A stretch of DNA of 64,000 nucleotides, taken from assembly GCF_013266735.1 (NCBI RefSeq), contig NZ_JABSNU010000008.1:186001-250000 (forward strand). Reading direction: 5' to 3'. Source of the DNA: Pedobacter foliorum (GTDB taxonomy: Bacteria; Bacteroidota; Bacteroidia; Sphingobacteriales; Sphingobacteriaceae). Positions 1 through 8,885 of this stretch are shown here, piece after piece. Under the pieces are notes generated by a model, which was not told the origin of the DNA, did no database searches, and was given only the letters and a program-made list of their open reading frames with translations. Numbering within the stretch: position 1 is the first letter of the stretch; every line of letters begins with the position of its first letter. Position numbers and translations under genes: made by a program.

Positions 1-521
1 AAGGCAAGGTTTCTGCTATGGTATTTAGCTCCAGTATTCAGCTTCCACTCCTGAAATCGCTGAAAGATTACCAGCATTTTGGGTTCGATAACGCAGAGGT
101 AACCCGGTTTTTAACTGTTCATGAGGTTGGACATTCCTTTGTGAACCCACAATTGGCAAAGATGAAACCTACAATACTTCAGGACAGTGCTTTATTTACT
201 CCTGCCTTGGCTAAATCTTTGGAGAATTCTTATATAGGAAATTGGGACGTATGCGTAATTGAGCATCTGGTTAGGCTAGGGGAGATAAGGACCGCCGTTG
301 CCATGGGTGATGAAACAGAGGCTAATCGGTTAAGAAAGATGCATGTTAATGAAATGGGTTTTATCCTAGTCCCGATGCTCGAAAAGCTAGCTGTTGTTTA
401 TGAAACTGATCATACAAAATATCCTGATTTTAAGAGTTTTTTGCCAGTTATATTTGAAGCGTTGCACCGCCTTACACCTCAGGATATTGATAAGTTGGTT
501 CAGCAGAATTTAGGATCTTAA
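1..521 (+). CDS. DUF4932-like putative zinc metalloprotease, C-terminal part
   Basis: The reading frame is open to the left edge (codons for G-K-V-S-A precede the first ATG at 18), so this is the C-terminal part of a longer protein. The stretch LTVHEVGHSF contains an HExxH zinc-binding motif, about 35 residues after that ATG. The rest is helical with no membrane segment. The arrangement resembles the DUF4932 family of Bacteroidota, often secreted; any signal peptide would lie outside the window. Function beyond probable metallopeptidase is unknown. It converges with the antiporter gene and overlaps its end by 4 bases. Confidence 0.6.
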   Translation, partial: GKVSAMVFSSSIQLPLLKSLKDYQHFGFDNAEVTRFLTVHEVGHSFVNPQLAKMKPTILQDSALFTPALAKSLENSYIGNWDVCVIEHLVRLGEIRTAVAMGDETEANRLRKMHVNEMGFILVPMLEKLAVVYETDHTKYPDFKSFLPVIFEALHRLTPQDIDKLVQQNLGS

Positions 522-1711
522 GGATTAAAAATTAACATAATAAATACTACAAAAAGCACCAGGTGCATTAGGCCAGCAATGGGGGGTGTTCTTTTGCCTA
601 AAAAGGTCATCAAACTTAGTAGCAACGTGATTACAAAAAGAATCATTTCGGTTGCGGTAAGGCCAAATAATACGGTTTTCCCTGTAATTAGGCCTACAAT
701 AAGCACCGATGGTACTGTTAAACCTACAGTAGAAACAAATGCTCCATGGCAAAGATTGATCGCCCGTTGAAATTCATTATTGATTGCTGCTTTTACAGCT
801 GTCATAGATTCGGGGGTAAATACAATAATCGCAATCAATACCCCACCAAGTAAAGGCGGTAAATTAGCCGCTTTGATGCCATAGTCAACAACTGTTGCCA
901 TGTTGTGCGAAAGCAGAACAATGGGTAATATCATTGCAACTAGCACAATGGAGCGGATCAGTATTTCATTCTTATTTCCTTTGGATGTTTTATTTAAGCT
1001 ATCGGTTTCAACAGGCAACGCTGCTGTATGTCTTTCAGCAAAAGGTATTTCCATGAACCCTTTTTTGGGTTGTACATAGAGGTGTCGGTATCCTTTCATC
1101 TGAAAAAAGAGAAAAAATCCATATAAGACTATAATTAACGAAGAAAGTACAATAGCCTGAGTATTGCTGAACATCCCGTTTCCGGCTCCCTCAATAAAAT
1201 TAGGTAACATCATTCCAATACCTCCCAGCATAATAATCATTCCCAGGTACGACATGGTGCCCTGTGCATTGTATTCCTGTTCTCCATATTTCAATCCTCC
1301 TAACAAAATACACAGACCAATAACAAGATTCATAATAATCATCATTACCGAAAAGATAGAATCCTTGCCGATGGTTGGAAATTCTCCAGGTCCTAACATT
1401 ACAGCCGAAATAAGGATTACTTCGATGGAAACGATAGATAGCGTTAGTATTAAAGTACCGTAAGGTTCTCCAAGTTTATGTGCTAATTCATCGGCTTCTT
1501 TTACCACACCAAAAGCCGCTCCAGCAATTGTAAAGAGTAATATAAAGAAAGCAATCACAGCAGTACCAGATGACATTGCATCACCTAATAATGAATGTCC
1601 AAACACCGTGAAAAGTCCAACAATTAGCCATATTATTGCAAGTCGAATACGCGTTTGGGTAGGGATGATTTCAGCTATTGACAAAGTGCTTTTTATATTT
1701 TTGCTCGACAT
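518..1711 (-). CDS. chaA: ChaA-like calcium/sodium:proton antiporter
   Basis: Inner-membrane cation/H+ exchanger of about 397 residues with roughly eleven hydrophobic segments in two homologous halves, as in the CaCA superfamily. The half-repeat motifs are visible: GEPYGTLILTLSIVSIEVIL in the first half and FTPESMTAVKAA in the second, each with the acidic residue expected in the ion path. An ATG at 1750 is in frame, but the ATG at 1711 (MSSKNIKS) fits the family better. It probably exports Ca2+ or Na+ in exchange for protons. The Crp/Fnr regulator gene lies 100 bp upstream on the same strand. Confidence 0.85.
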   Translation of the reverse strand: MSSKNIKSTLSIAEIIPTQTRIRLAIIWLIVGLFTVFGHSLLGDAMSSGTAVIAFFILLFTIAGAAFGVVKEADELAHKLGEPYGTLILTLSIVSIEVILISAVMLGPGEFPTIGKDSIFSVMMIIMNLVIGLCILLGGLKYGEQEYNAQGTMSYLGMIIMLGGIGMMLPNFIEGAGNGMFSNTQAIVLSSLIIVLYGFFLFFQMKGYRHLYVQPKKGFMEIPFAERHTAALPVETDSLNKTSKGNKNEILIRSIVLVAMILPIVLLSHNMATVVDYGIKAANLPPLLGGVLIAIIVFTPESMTAVKAAINNEFQRAINLCHGAFVSTVGLTVPSVLIVGLITGKTVLFGLTATEMILFVITLLLSLMTFLGKRTPPIAGLMHLVLFVVFIMLIFNP

Positions 1712-1810
1712 AATTAATTTCTGTTTTAAGATTGTTAATAAACAGAGCAAAATTATCGAGAATAAATCATAGCAAAATTATCTTATGATAAATAATAGCT
1801 TTTTAAGATG

Positions 1811-2371
1811 CTATTTTTCCTTACGGATTCTGCTTAGACTAACAGGTGTGATACCAAGATATGAGGCGATATATTTTAATGGGACCCGCTGGATGAGGCT
1901 TGGAGAATTTGACATTAATGCATCATAACGCTCCTTTGCAGACAATAATTCTGTTGATATAACTCTACTTTCTATTTTTAGTAATTCTTTTTCAGCTAGT
2001 TTTCTTCCCCAATTGGCAATGTGAATATCCTGGTTGTAAAGATTGTTTAGATGTGCTACTTTTAATTCATAAAGTTCACAATCTTCCAAAAGTTCAACAT
2101 TTTCATACCCTTTTTTACGCTCTACGTAACTTTTCATTGAAAGAATCGTTTCTCCTTCTTCGCCAAACCAAAACGTAATATCTTTTTCCTTTTGTGGTGC
2201 AAAAGCTCTTACTATGCCTTTTTTAATGAAATAAATGTTGGCTTCAATCTTATCGGCTTTTAATAAAATATGGTTTTTTGGATAGGCTACCTCAGAAATG
2301 TTTTCTTTTAGGGCTACTTTTGAACTTTCGGGTATATTATATATCTGATCTAGGATTTCGTCTATCTTCAT
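1811..2371 (-). CDS. Crp/Fnr-family transcriptional regulator
   Basis: A 186-residue protein with an N-terminal cyclic-nucleotide-binding-like jelly roll (about 20-120; LLKADKIEANIYFIKKGIVRA) and a C-terminal winged helix ending YIASYLGITPVSLSRIRKEK. This short architecture is common in Bacteroidota, where such proteins respond to unidentified ligands. No cysteines suggest an Fe-S cluster. It lies just upstream of the antiporter gene on the same strand; the 99-bp gap allows separate promoters, so regulation of the antiporter is only a guess. Confidence 0.85.
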   Translation of the reverse strand: MKIDEILDQIYNIPESSKVALKENISEVAYPKNHILLKADKIEANIYFIKKGIVRAFAPQKEKDITFWFGEEGETILSMKSYVERKKGYENVELLEDCELYELKVAHLNNLYNQDIHIANWGRKLAEKELLKIESRVISTELLSAKERYDALMSNSPSLIQRVPLKYIASYLGITPVSLSRIRKEK

Positions 2372-2673
2372 TGAGCTTATTTTTACAATTAGTGTTTTTG
2401 AATATTATCGCAATGGGAGATTCCAATACCATTGTTTCAGTATAGTACAACTGCAAAATAATTATGATACAAAATAAGGTAAAAATCAGGGCTTTTTTAT
2501 TATTCGGATTCTTCTTTTGTAAAGCATACTTCACTTGAATATATGGAATGGCATATCCATTAAGTATGGTTTTGATCCTGAGTGAGTTATTTAATTTGAT
2601 GTTTTGTAACAAAAATCATTTTTAAGAGACAAAAGGGTGTGTCAAATACATAGTTTTGAATAAAGAATTGCAT
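2372..2673. other. Divergent intergenic region, no convincing gene
   Basis: This stretch of about 300 bp separates the Crp/Fnr gene (minus) from the serine hydrolase (plus). A minus-strand ORF runs through it but overlaps the regulator start and has no recognisable domain. The only signal is TAGTTTTG at 2651-2658, matching the TAnnTTTG -7 element and placed to drive the serine hydrolase from its ATG at 2674. Confidence 0.5.
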
Positions 2674-3870
2674 ATGAAGATCTCATATTTAACCTCGGTA
2701 GTTTTTTTGCTCTTTATTGGTAGCCCGGCTTTAAAGGCCCAGCAGATTAATAAAATTGATGGAAGTTCAATTAGTGCGGATTCTCTTCGCAACAAGATAT
2801 TATTCTTGATTGAGAAGGCAAAAGTTAAAGGGCTTGAACTGGCGATTTTCAATAAGAATAAAATAGTCTATAAAGAGGCTTTTGGCATTGGAAATGATTC
2901 AGGGATGAAGCTCCATCCTTCGATGAGTATTTATGGTGCATCTCTAAGTAAAACAGTATTTACAGTATTGGTATTAAAACTTGTAGAAGAGGGGGTACTT
3001 GAATTAGATAAGCCTTTACAGGATTATTTGTCAAAGCCGATCTACGAATATCCCCAAAAAACCAAATGGCAGGATAATTATAATGACCTTAAAACTGATA
3101 CGCTTTATAAGAGGATTACAGCTCGAATGTGTCTGGATCATACCAGTGGATTTCCAAATTGGCGTTGGGACAATTCTGATCAAAAACTAAGAGTTGCCTT
3201 TATGCCTGGTAGCAGATATAGCTATTCGGGAGAGGGAATGGTTTACCTGCAAACGGTAATTGAGAAGATTACGGGAAAGTCATTGGAACAACTTATGCAG
3301 GAAAAAATCTTTACACCGTTTAATATGACTAACTCTGCATATACCTGGTTATCTAGGTTTGAAGTAGATTATGCACTTGGGTACAACAATGATGGTAAAG
3401 CTTACGAGAAAGACAAAGATAATGAGGCCCGTTCTCCAAGTACTCTTGAAACTACTCTTGATGATTATGCCAAATTTGTAGAAACTATACTGCAAGGAAA
3501 AGCGCTTAAAAGGCAATCTCGATTTGAAATGTTTAAGCCACAGATTCGCTTACGTTCTGTTAATCAATTTGGTCCATTGTCTATGAAGGACACCAGTGCA
3601 AATGAGGGTATATCCTTAAGCTATGGATTGGGATGGGGCTTACTTAAATCACCTTATGGTTGGGGTGTTTTTAAGGAAGGTCATGGAGATGGATTTCAGC
3701 ATTATTGTATTGTTTTTCCTGAAATAGGTATTGGGATAGTTATAATGACCAATAGTGATAATGGCGAAAGTATTTTTAAAGATCTACTGGAAATAGCTAT
3801 TGCGGATAAGTATACCCCATGGAAATGGCAAAATTATATTCCATATAACGACCCTTCTTCTCAAAAATAA
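2674..3870 (+). CDS. Secreted beta-lactamase-family serine hydrolase
   Basis: About 398 residues with a signal peptide ending ALKAQQ, then a class C beta-lactamase/DD-peptidase-like fold. The SxxK nucleophile motif is S-L-S-K in YGASLSKTVF (Ser90, Lys93), the tyrosine motif is RYSYSGEG, and the third motif region is GHGDGFQHY. Such proteins hydrolyse esters, peptides or cell-wall fragments in the periplasm; the substrate cannot be read from sequence. A TTG at 2656 is in frame, but ATG 2674 begins the signal peptide and lies about 16 bases after a -7-like element. It appears to be a single-gene unit. Confidence 0.85.
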   Translation: MKISYLTSVVFLLFIGSPALKAQQINKIDGSSISADSLRNKILFLIEKAKVKGLELAIFNKNKIVYKEAFGIGNDSGMKLHPSMSIYGASLSKTVFTVLVLKLVEEGVLELDKPLQDYLSKPIYEYPQKTKWQDNYNDLKTDTLYKRITARMCLDHTSGFPNWRWDNSDQKLRVAFMPGSRYSYSGEGMVYLQTVIEKITGKSLEQLMQEKIFTPFNMTNSAYTWLSRFEVDYALGYNNDGKAYEKDKDNEARSPSTLETTLDDYAKFVETILQGKALKRQSRFEMFKPQIRLRSVNQFGPLSMKDTSANEGISLSYGLGWGLLKSPYGWGVFKEGHGDGFQHYCIVFPEIGIGIVIMTNSDNGESIFKDLLEIAIADKYTPWKWQNYIPYNDPSSQK

Positions 3871-3927
3871 TTATTTGCAGGTAGTTTAATTTGGGTTTGA
3901 TGGGGGTGTAAATAGAACTGAAATAAA

Positions 3928-3952
3928 AAAGCATCCCTTTTGGGGATGCTTT
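3928..3952 (-). terminator. Intrinsic terminator of the cold-shock gene
   Basis: Stem GCATCCC (3931-3937) pairs with GGGATGC (3943-3949) around a 5-base loop and is extended by AAA/TTT. Read on the minus strand it is followed by a run of six or more T, 19 bases past the cold-shock stop codon. Confidence 0.8.
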
Positions 3953-3970
3953 AGATAAAACATCAATAAA

Positions 3971-4162
3971 TTAGATGACTTTAACGTTTGTTGCATTTAG
4001 GCCTTTTTTGCCGTTTTCAACCTCATAGGTAACTTTGTCGTTTTCCCTGATAGGGCCTGCTAGTCCTGTAACATGTACAAAAATTTCTGCATCTCCGTTC
4101 TCAGGTACGATAAAGCCAAATCCTTTTGACTCATTAAAAAATTTTACTGTTCCTTGTGGCAT
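3971..4162 (-). CDS. Cold-shock-domain protein, CspA family
   Basis: A 63-residue single-domain OB-fold protein starting MPQGTVKFFNESKGFGFI. The RNP-1 motif (KGFGFI) and RNP-2 motif (IFVHV) are intact, and the length is typical. It binds single-stranded RNA/DNA and acts as an RNA chaperone in the cytoplasm. It is monocistronic with a strong terminator after it and about 200 bp of AT-rich DNA upstream, where a long 5' leader is possible but not demonstrated. Confidence 0.95.
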   Translation of the reverse strand: MPQGTVKFFNESKGFGFIVPENGDAEIFVHVTGLAGPIRENDKVTYEVENGKKGLNATNVKVI

Positions 4163-4360
4163 TGTATTTAGCTATTAAAGTAAGTTATTATCGCTTTCGA
4201 AAAGTAGTTGCTCAACGAATAACAATATCAGCGTAAAATAAGGATTGTTTAAAAGAATTCTAAGTTTTTTATAAAAAAAATAACAGCAGGTTATTTTTAA
4301 GTGTTGTGAGCCTATAACTATCAGCTAAAGCGTGAGTAATAAATTTCATAGAGTGATACA

Positions 4361-4957
4361 TTAATCATCATGGTAATCAATGTCCAGGTTAAATTGGTAA
4401 AGTAGTCCGGAAAGGTTCAGTGCAGAAAATTTGGCCTGTTTTACTTTATTAACTGATGGATCCAGACTAAAGTTTCTTGCAGTGCGGAAATCTGTTTTCT
4501 CTAAAACGGATCTTACAAAAGTTGCCCCTGAAAGATCGCAGTTATGAAATGTGCTGGAGGTTAAATCCGATTCTTCAAAATCAGTTTCTTTGAGCGAACA
4601 ATCTGTAAATTTTGTCTTCTTAAGTTTTGTACCGTAAAAGGTCGAATAATCAAGATGGCATTGTTCAAAATTGAAAGAAAATAGAAACTTATTGCATTTT
4701 GAAAAGTCGATACCCAGTACCTTACAGCCGGTAAAAGTTACATCCTTAAATCCTGTACCTGTAACAATGGTAAGTGAAAAATTGCACTGTTTAAAATGAC
4801 AATCCATGAAATCGTTATGGCTTAAATCACTTTTAGAAAAATCACAATTTACAAATTCACATTTTATAAATTCTCGGTTCTCCAATCTCTTTTCAGCATA
4901 ATTAATAGCGGTGAATGTTTTGCCCTCGTGGACTGTAGTTTCGTTGGAATTGTTCAT
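4361..4957 (-). CDS. Pentapeptide-repeat protein
   Basis: A 198-residue protein made almost entirely of A(D/N)LXX-type pentapeptides with recurring C/D-F or T-F centres (CDFSKSDLSHNDF, TDCSLKETDFEESDL, CDLSGATFVRS), which fold as a right-handed quadrilateral helix. Length and cysteine-rich repeats recall the Qnr/YjbI-like group, some of which protect DNA gyrase, but sequence alone does not prove that role. No signal peptide. It starts 4 bp after the TetR-type regulator, so the two form one transcription unit and the regulator may control it. Confidence 0.8.
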   Translation of the reverse strand: MNNSNETTVHEGKTFTAINYAEKRLENREFIKCEFVNCDFSKSDLSHNDFMDCHFKQCNFSLTIVTGTGFKDVTFTGCKVLGIDFSKCNKFLFSFNFEQCHLDYSTFYGTKLKKTKFTDCSLKETDFEESDLTSSTFHNCDLSGATFVRSVLEKTDFRTARNFSLDPSVNKVKQAKFSALNLSGLLYQFNLDIDYHDD

Positions 4958-4961
4958 GAGA

Positions 4962-5513
4962 TTAATTTAAGTTGAGTAACTTGTTTACTATCTGTTCTTT
5001 TTTTTCGGCACTAATGCCATAGAGACCAAGGTTATCTGCATACCAAAGTCCATCAGCAACGAGCATAATGATCAGGCTGTTGACATTCAAGTCGGCAACT
5101 GGACCGCCTGAAATATGTGCCGTAAACCATTCATCCCACATTTTTTTATAGTGTTCATTAATTAATGCTGCTTGTAAAATGACTTTCATGGTTCTCCTAT
5201 AACGGATATCGCTACTTTTTTTGATAACAAACTTCAGAAAGGCAATGGGGGCGATGTTGTTTCCCGAAGTTCTTTTTTCCTCAACAGTCCATTCTGTTAG
5301 TTCAACAAGGCTCTGGCGTACCAGTTCTTCTAGGAGCTCTTCTTTATTTCGAAAATGATGGATAATACCGCCCTTACTTAATCCGGTTTTGTCGGCAATA
5401 GCTTGGAAAGTAACCTGATGCCAGTCTGCTGTTGCCCCTATTTCTGCAGCAGTATCAAGAATTAGCTGCTTACTTGCTTCTGGATCTTTCTTTCTTTTAT
5501 ATGGGTTTTCCAT
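4962..5513 (-). CDS. TetR-family transcriptional regulator
   Basis: A 183-residue protein with an N-terminal TetR helix-turn-helix (about 12-60; ADKTGLSKGGIIHHFRNKEELLEE) and a variable ligand-binding C-terminus. First gene of a two-gene unit with the pentapeptide-repeat gene. The divergent small gene at 5586 starts 72 bp away, so this intergenic space may hold a shared operator, though I could not pick out a palindrome. Confidence 0.9.
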   Translation of the reverse strand: MENPYKRKKDPEASKQLILDTAAEIGATADWHQVTFQAIADKTGLSKGGIIHHFRNKEELLEELVRQSLVELTEWTVEEKRTSGNNIAPIAFLKFVIKKSSDIRYRRTMKVILQAALINEHYKKMWDEWFTAHISGGPVADLNVNSLIIMLVADGLWYADNLGLYGISAEKKEQIVNKLLNLN

Positions 5514-5537
5514 ATTTCAAAGATACCGAACGACTGG

Positions 5538-5565
5538 TTTGTTTGCAAATTATTTTATACATTTG
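5538..5565 (+). promoter_or_regulatory. Bacteroidota-type promoter for the 5586 gene
   Basis: TACATTTG at 5558-5565 matches the -7 consensus TAnnTTTG, with TTTG at 5538-5541 as a -33 element 16 bases upstream. The expected start lies near 5572, giving a leader of about 14 bases. Confidence 0.55.
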
Positions 5566-5585
5566 TTCCCTCATTCGGCCTTCTT

Positions 5586-5852
5586 ATGTCTAGATACATT
5601 ATCATCTCAACAGTAATTAATACACCAATTGATTTACAGCATATTTACCAGACCATCAATGCTTTTTTAGGTATCTTAGAGTGGTCTGTTGATCTTGAAG
5701 ATAGTGATAAAGTGTTGCGGGTTGTGAGCAATAATGATGTTGGTCCGGAGCTGGTAAAAAGTCTGGCGGGGGTGGGGATAAGATCTTCTGTAATGGAAGT
5801 TTTTGATGAAAATGGGCTTTCCTTGGGAGCAGGTTTGTCTTTTGTTCATTAG
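5586..5852 (+). CDS. Small conserved hypothetical, HMA/ACT-like fold possible
   Basis: An 88-residue soluble protein with a beta-alpha-beta pattern (YIIISTVINTPIDLQHIYQTI; VLRVVSNNDVGPELVKSLAG) that looks like a small ferredoxin-like (heavy-metal-associated or ACT-type) domain. The CxxC metal motif is absent, so metal binding is not supported. It has its own promoter, is divergent from the TetR gene, and sits 35 bp upstream of msrA, probably in one transcript. Function unknown. Confidence 0.6.
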   Translation: MSRYIIISTVINTPIDLQHIYQTINAFLGILEWSVDLEDSDKVLRVVSNNDVGPELVKSLAGVGIRSSVMEVFDENGLSLGAGLSFVH

Positions 5853-5887
5853 CATCGTACCTTTATACAATTAAATAGAAAAGTCAT

Positions 5888-6379
5888 ATGAATACTGAGA
5901 AAGCCATTCTTGCAGCCGGTTGTTTTTGGGGAGTAGAAGAACTAGTTAGGCATCAACCAGGTGTTATTTCAACAGTAGTTGGATATACGGGTGGCGATGT
6001 TCCTAATGCTACTTATCGGAATCATGGAACCCATGCCGAAGCTATAGAGATCGTATTTGATCCATCACTTTTATCTTATCGTGGCTTGCTTGAATATTTT
6101 TTCCAGATTCATAACCCGACAACGCGTAATAGGCAAGGAAATGATATAGGCACTTCTTATCGTTCAGCTATTTTCTTTGTAGATGAAACACAAAGAGAGG
6201 TTGCCAATGTTTTAATTGCTGATATGGAGGCCTCAGGTAAGTGGCCTGGGCAAATTGTTACAGAGGTTGTGCCGGCAACTGATTTTTGGAATGCGGAGAA
6301 AGAACATCAGGATTATTTACAAAAGAATCCGTACGGATATACCTGCCACTTTGAAAGACCTGAGTGGAAACTGGATTAA
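5888..6379 (+). CDS. msrA: Peptide methionine-S-sulfoxide reductase MsrA
   Basis: A 163-residue cytoplasmic enzyme that reduces methionine-S-sulfoxide in proteins with thioredoxin as donor. The catalytic motif GCFWGVEE is at residues 11-18, followed by GYTGG and the conserved EAIEIVFDP and YRSAIFF segments. A domain of this length with no fused MsrB is the standard form. It may be co-transcribed with the upstream small gene. Its stop overlaps the end of the convergent EcsC gene by 4 bases. Confidence 0.95.
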   Translation: MNTEKAILAAGCFWGVEELVRHQPGVISTVVGYTGGDVPNATYRNHGTHAEAIEIVFDPSLLSYRGLLEYFFQIHNPTTRNRQGNDIGTSYRSAIFFVDETQREVANVLIADMEASGKWPGQIVTEVVPATDFWNAEKEHQDYLQKNPYGYTCHFERPEWKLD

Positions 6380-6927
6380 GTTCCTTTCTCTCTCAGTTCT
6401 TTTGCGAGCCCCTTAATGAACAAATAATTTATGGTGCCGCCAATTACACCACCTGCTACCGGGATGAGTCTGCGACTTGCTCTGGAGCCTAAATTCATAA
6501 GGATTTTTTCTGCAACCTCCTCCATGATGTTCTTGCTAATGGCAAGTTTGGCATCTGCCTTTACAGATGAGGCGACTATCTTAAAAAAGTCATCAAAACT
6601 GATTTTATATTTTCCGGTGTTGTGATAGGAGATAGCGAGAGTTACCCGGAATTGTTGTGTAATAATGTTGATCACATCCAAAGGGGTACCAACAAGCATG
6701 GTTCCTACTCCGCCTATTCCAGTAATTAAGCCTGAACCTGCTGCCAGTAAGGCACATTGATTGATAAATTTATCGATCCCCATAGTGTCAACACCTTTTT
6801 TGATGTTAAGTTGGTCAATCTGATTAAAAATCTGCTTAAAACCACCCGCTGCGAGATTCTTAAAACCTGCTCTTACGTCTGTTTTCACCTTTTTAAAATT
6901 AACCCTACTAAACGATGGTAAATTCAT
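6376..6927 (-). CDS. EcsC-family protein
   Basis: A 183-residue protein with the EcsC pattern: a glycine-rich hydrophobic stretch (LLAAGSGLITGIGGVGTML), a conserved helix with QFRVTLAISY, and a C-terminal GGVIGGTINYLFIKGLA hydrophobic segment. Members are membrane-associated and of uncertain function. Single gene converging with msrA. About 200 bp upstream separate it from the divergent porin start, with no clear operator. Confidence 0.75.
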   Translation of the reverse strand: MNLPSFSRVNFKKVKTDVRAGFKNLAAGGFKQIFNQIDQLNIKKGVDTMGIDKFINQCALLAAGSGLITGIGGVGTMLVGTPLDVINIITQQFRVTLAISYHNTGKYKISFDDFFKIVASSVKADAKLAISKNIMEEVAEKILMNLGSRASRRLIPVAGGVIGGTINYLFIKGLAKELREKGT

Positions 6928-7130
6928 TCTTATTTATTTTATACAAATGCTTGTACTACTTTCATGCCAAAGCAAAAATCATGACATCCTGAAATTTCTC
7001 TTTGTATACTATAAATTCGACAAATTATTTAGGACTGTTTAATTTTCCCTGTAGTGAGAAAATTAGTATGTTTGATTATCTCAATTACTCAGTTAATAAT
7101 TGCAACTTTAAATCAAAAACAAACAAACTT

Positions 7131-7826
7131 ATGAAAAACAATAAATTGTACGTGCCGATACTTCTGCTTTTTCTAGCTGCGACTTTAAATATGGCTAATG
7201 CACAAACTAAAATTGGTGTAAGAGCAGGTGTGAATTTTTCGAATGCAATCATGAAGATGGAAAATGGAGAAAAGGGAGAAACAGAAGCGATTCCGGGCTT
7301 TCACTTAGGCCTTACTGTAGATATCCCTATTGCCGGTGATTTTTATGTTCAGCCAGCCGCGTTGTATTCAACTAAAGGATTTAAGCAAAAGGGGAAAGGT
7401 TTTGGTTACAGTAATGACTTTAAAGCTGATGTTTCTTATTTAGAAGTGCCCATTAACTTACTTTATAAACCAAAATTAGTTGGTGGAAATTTAATATTGG
7501 GTGCCGGTGGTTATTTAGGATATGGAACTGGAGGTAAATGGAAGTCTGCATCAAGTGTTTTAATTGGCGATATTCAGATTGGAGACAGCGGAGATGTTAT
7601 TTTTCAGAATGATGCATCAAAAGGTGAATTTGGAACGTATTTGTATGGTAAACCGCTTGATTATGGGGCCAATTTTTTACTAGGATATGAGCTCTTTAAT
7701 CAATATTCGATTCAATTCAATGGTCAGATTGGCCTGGCCAATTTGCAAACAGAGTTTAATGGAGTAAAAGGGAAAGGCAAAATTAAAAACCAGGGATTTG
7801 GCATTTCTCTTGGATATAAGTTCTAG
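7131..7826 (+). CDS. Outer-membrane beta-barrel (porin-family) protein
   Basis: From ATG 7131 the protein is about 231 residues with a signal peptide ending ANAQTK, then alternating beta strands with many aromatic and glycine residues (IGVRAGVNFSNA, GFHLGLTVDIPI, YVQPAALYSTKG) and a C-terminal barrel strand ending in phenylalanine (GFGISLGYKF). This is typical of small Bacteroidota PorT/OmpW-like barrels. The frame extends upstream to 7002, but the signal peptide identifies the true start. Ligand and role are unknown. Confidence 0.8.
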   Translation: MKNNKLYVPILLLFLAATLNMANAQTKIGVRAGVNFSNAIMKMENGEKGETEAIPGFHLGLTVDIPIAGDFYVQPAALYSTKGFKQKGKGFGYSNDFKADVSYLEVPINLLYKPKLVGGNLILGAGGYLGYGTGGKWKSASSVLIGDIQIGDSGDVIFQNDASKGEFGTYLYGKPLDYGANFLLGYELFNQYSIQFNGQIGLANLQTEFNGVKGKGKIKNQGFGISLGYKF

Positions 7827-7842
7827 TTAGGAGACTTAACTC

Positions 7843-8811
7843 CTAAGTATTATTTGTCTTTTCATTTTCTTTCATCCAGCTTACTTTCTGCACATTATTA
7901 TGAGCTTGTCCAATAATGTTAGAATAGAGCGTGGGTCTTCTTGCGTTAATATATCGATACCCGCCGGCCAGTGAAAGTTTGTCTGAGGTAAGTTCAGCAA
8001 TAACGATCTCATTACCCATAGAACGGCATTCATTCAAAATATCGCCGAAGGGATCTAAAATCATAGAGCAGCCATTTTTAAGCTGATCATCATCCATTCC
8101 TATCGGGTTGGAGAAAATGGCATAAATAGCATTATCAAAGGCCCTTGCGGGTAGCCATTTCATAAGCCACTCTCTACCCTTTGGACCATCAAATTCTTTT
8201 CGGAGTAGCTCTGGTTCCCGATCTCTGTTTTTCCAAAGTTCGGGGTCAACAAAGCCTGCTCCGGGTCTGGTAGATGGGGTACACATGGTTACATGGGGCA
8301 TAAAAATAGCTTGGGCTCCCAGTAGTGTTGTTGCTCTAACGTTTTCGATAACATTGTTGTCATAGCATATTAGTATACCACATTTCCACCCATATAGATC
8401 AAAAACAGTATACTGATCCCCTGAAAGAAGGTTGGGATTGATAAAGGGATGGAGTTTCCTATGTTTAGCTACCAGACCATTTTTATCTACACAAACATAA
8501 GCCTTGTATAGATTGTCAGAGCTGTCTTTCTCAAAAAGGCCTGCTAATATGGCTATGTCATTTGCTTTAGCATGTTCCTGAAGTATGCGTATGCTGGGGC
8601 CCTCAGGAATGTATTCTGCAATATCCAGAAGTTGTTCCTTCGATAGTTTTCTTGCAAAGGTATAACCTGTAATGGAACATTCATGGAATGCAATGGCGTG
8701 TGCACCTATACGGGCAGCTTTGGCGGAAAGCTCACCAATGATATCAAGGTTATAAGCTTTGTCGCCACTTTTGTTTTCGAACTGGGCAGTCGCTACAATT
8801 AAATTTTTCAT
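7843..8811 (-). CDS. Nitrilase-superfamily carbon-nitrogen hydrolase
   Basis: A 322-residue cytoplasmic amidase/nitrilase-type enzyme. The Glu-Lys-Cys triad is visible: Glu in AFHECSITGY, Lys in KHRKLHPF, and Cys in GILICYDNNV. It hydrolyses or transfers a non-peptide C-N bond; the substrate (amide, nitrile or carbamoyl compound) cannot be inferred. It is followed in the opposite reading direction by an AraC-type regulator on the same strand 75 bp upstream, a pairing often seen with inducible catabolic amidases, so regulation by that neighbour is plausible. Confidence 0.85.
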   Translation of the reverse strand: MKNLIVATAQFENKSGDKAYNLDIIGELSAKAARIGAHAIAFHECSITGYTFARKLSKEQLLDIAEYIPEGPSIRILQEHAKANDIAILAGLFEKDSSDNLYKAYVCVDKNGLVAKHRKLHPFINPNLLSGDQYTVFDLYGWKCGILICYDNNVIENVRATTLLGAQAIFMPHVTMCTPSTRPGAGFVDPELWKNRDREPELLRKEFDGPKGREWLMKWLPARAFDNAIYAIFSNPIGMDDDQLKNGCSMILDPFGDILNECRSMGNEIVIAELTSDKLSLAGGYRYINARRPTLYSNIIGQAHNNVQKVSWMKENEKTNNT

Positions 8812-8885
8812 ATGATAGAAGTATTTTAAATGCCAAACTTACCAAGGAGAAAAAGGACTTCCTTGTATAAAACCGACAAATTATC

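Noticed and set aside
2337..2612. Minus-strand ORF of 91 residues upstream of the Crp/Fnr gene
   Set aside because: Overlaps the regulator start in another frame, low-complexity Asn/Lys/Ile composition, no family resemblance; treated as chance.
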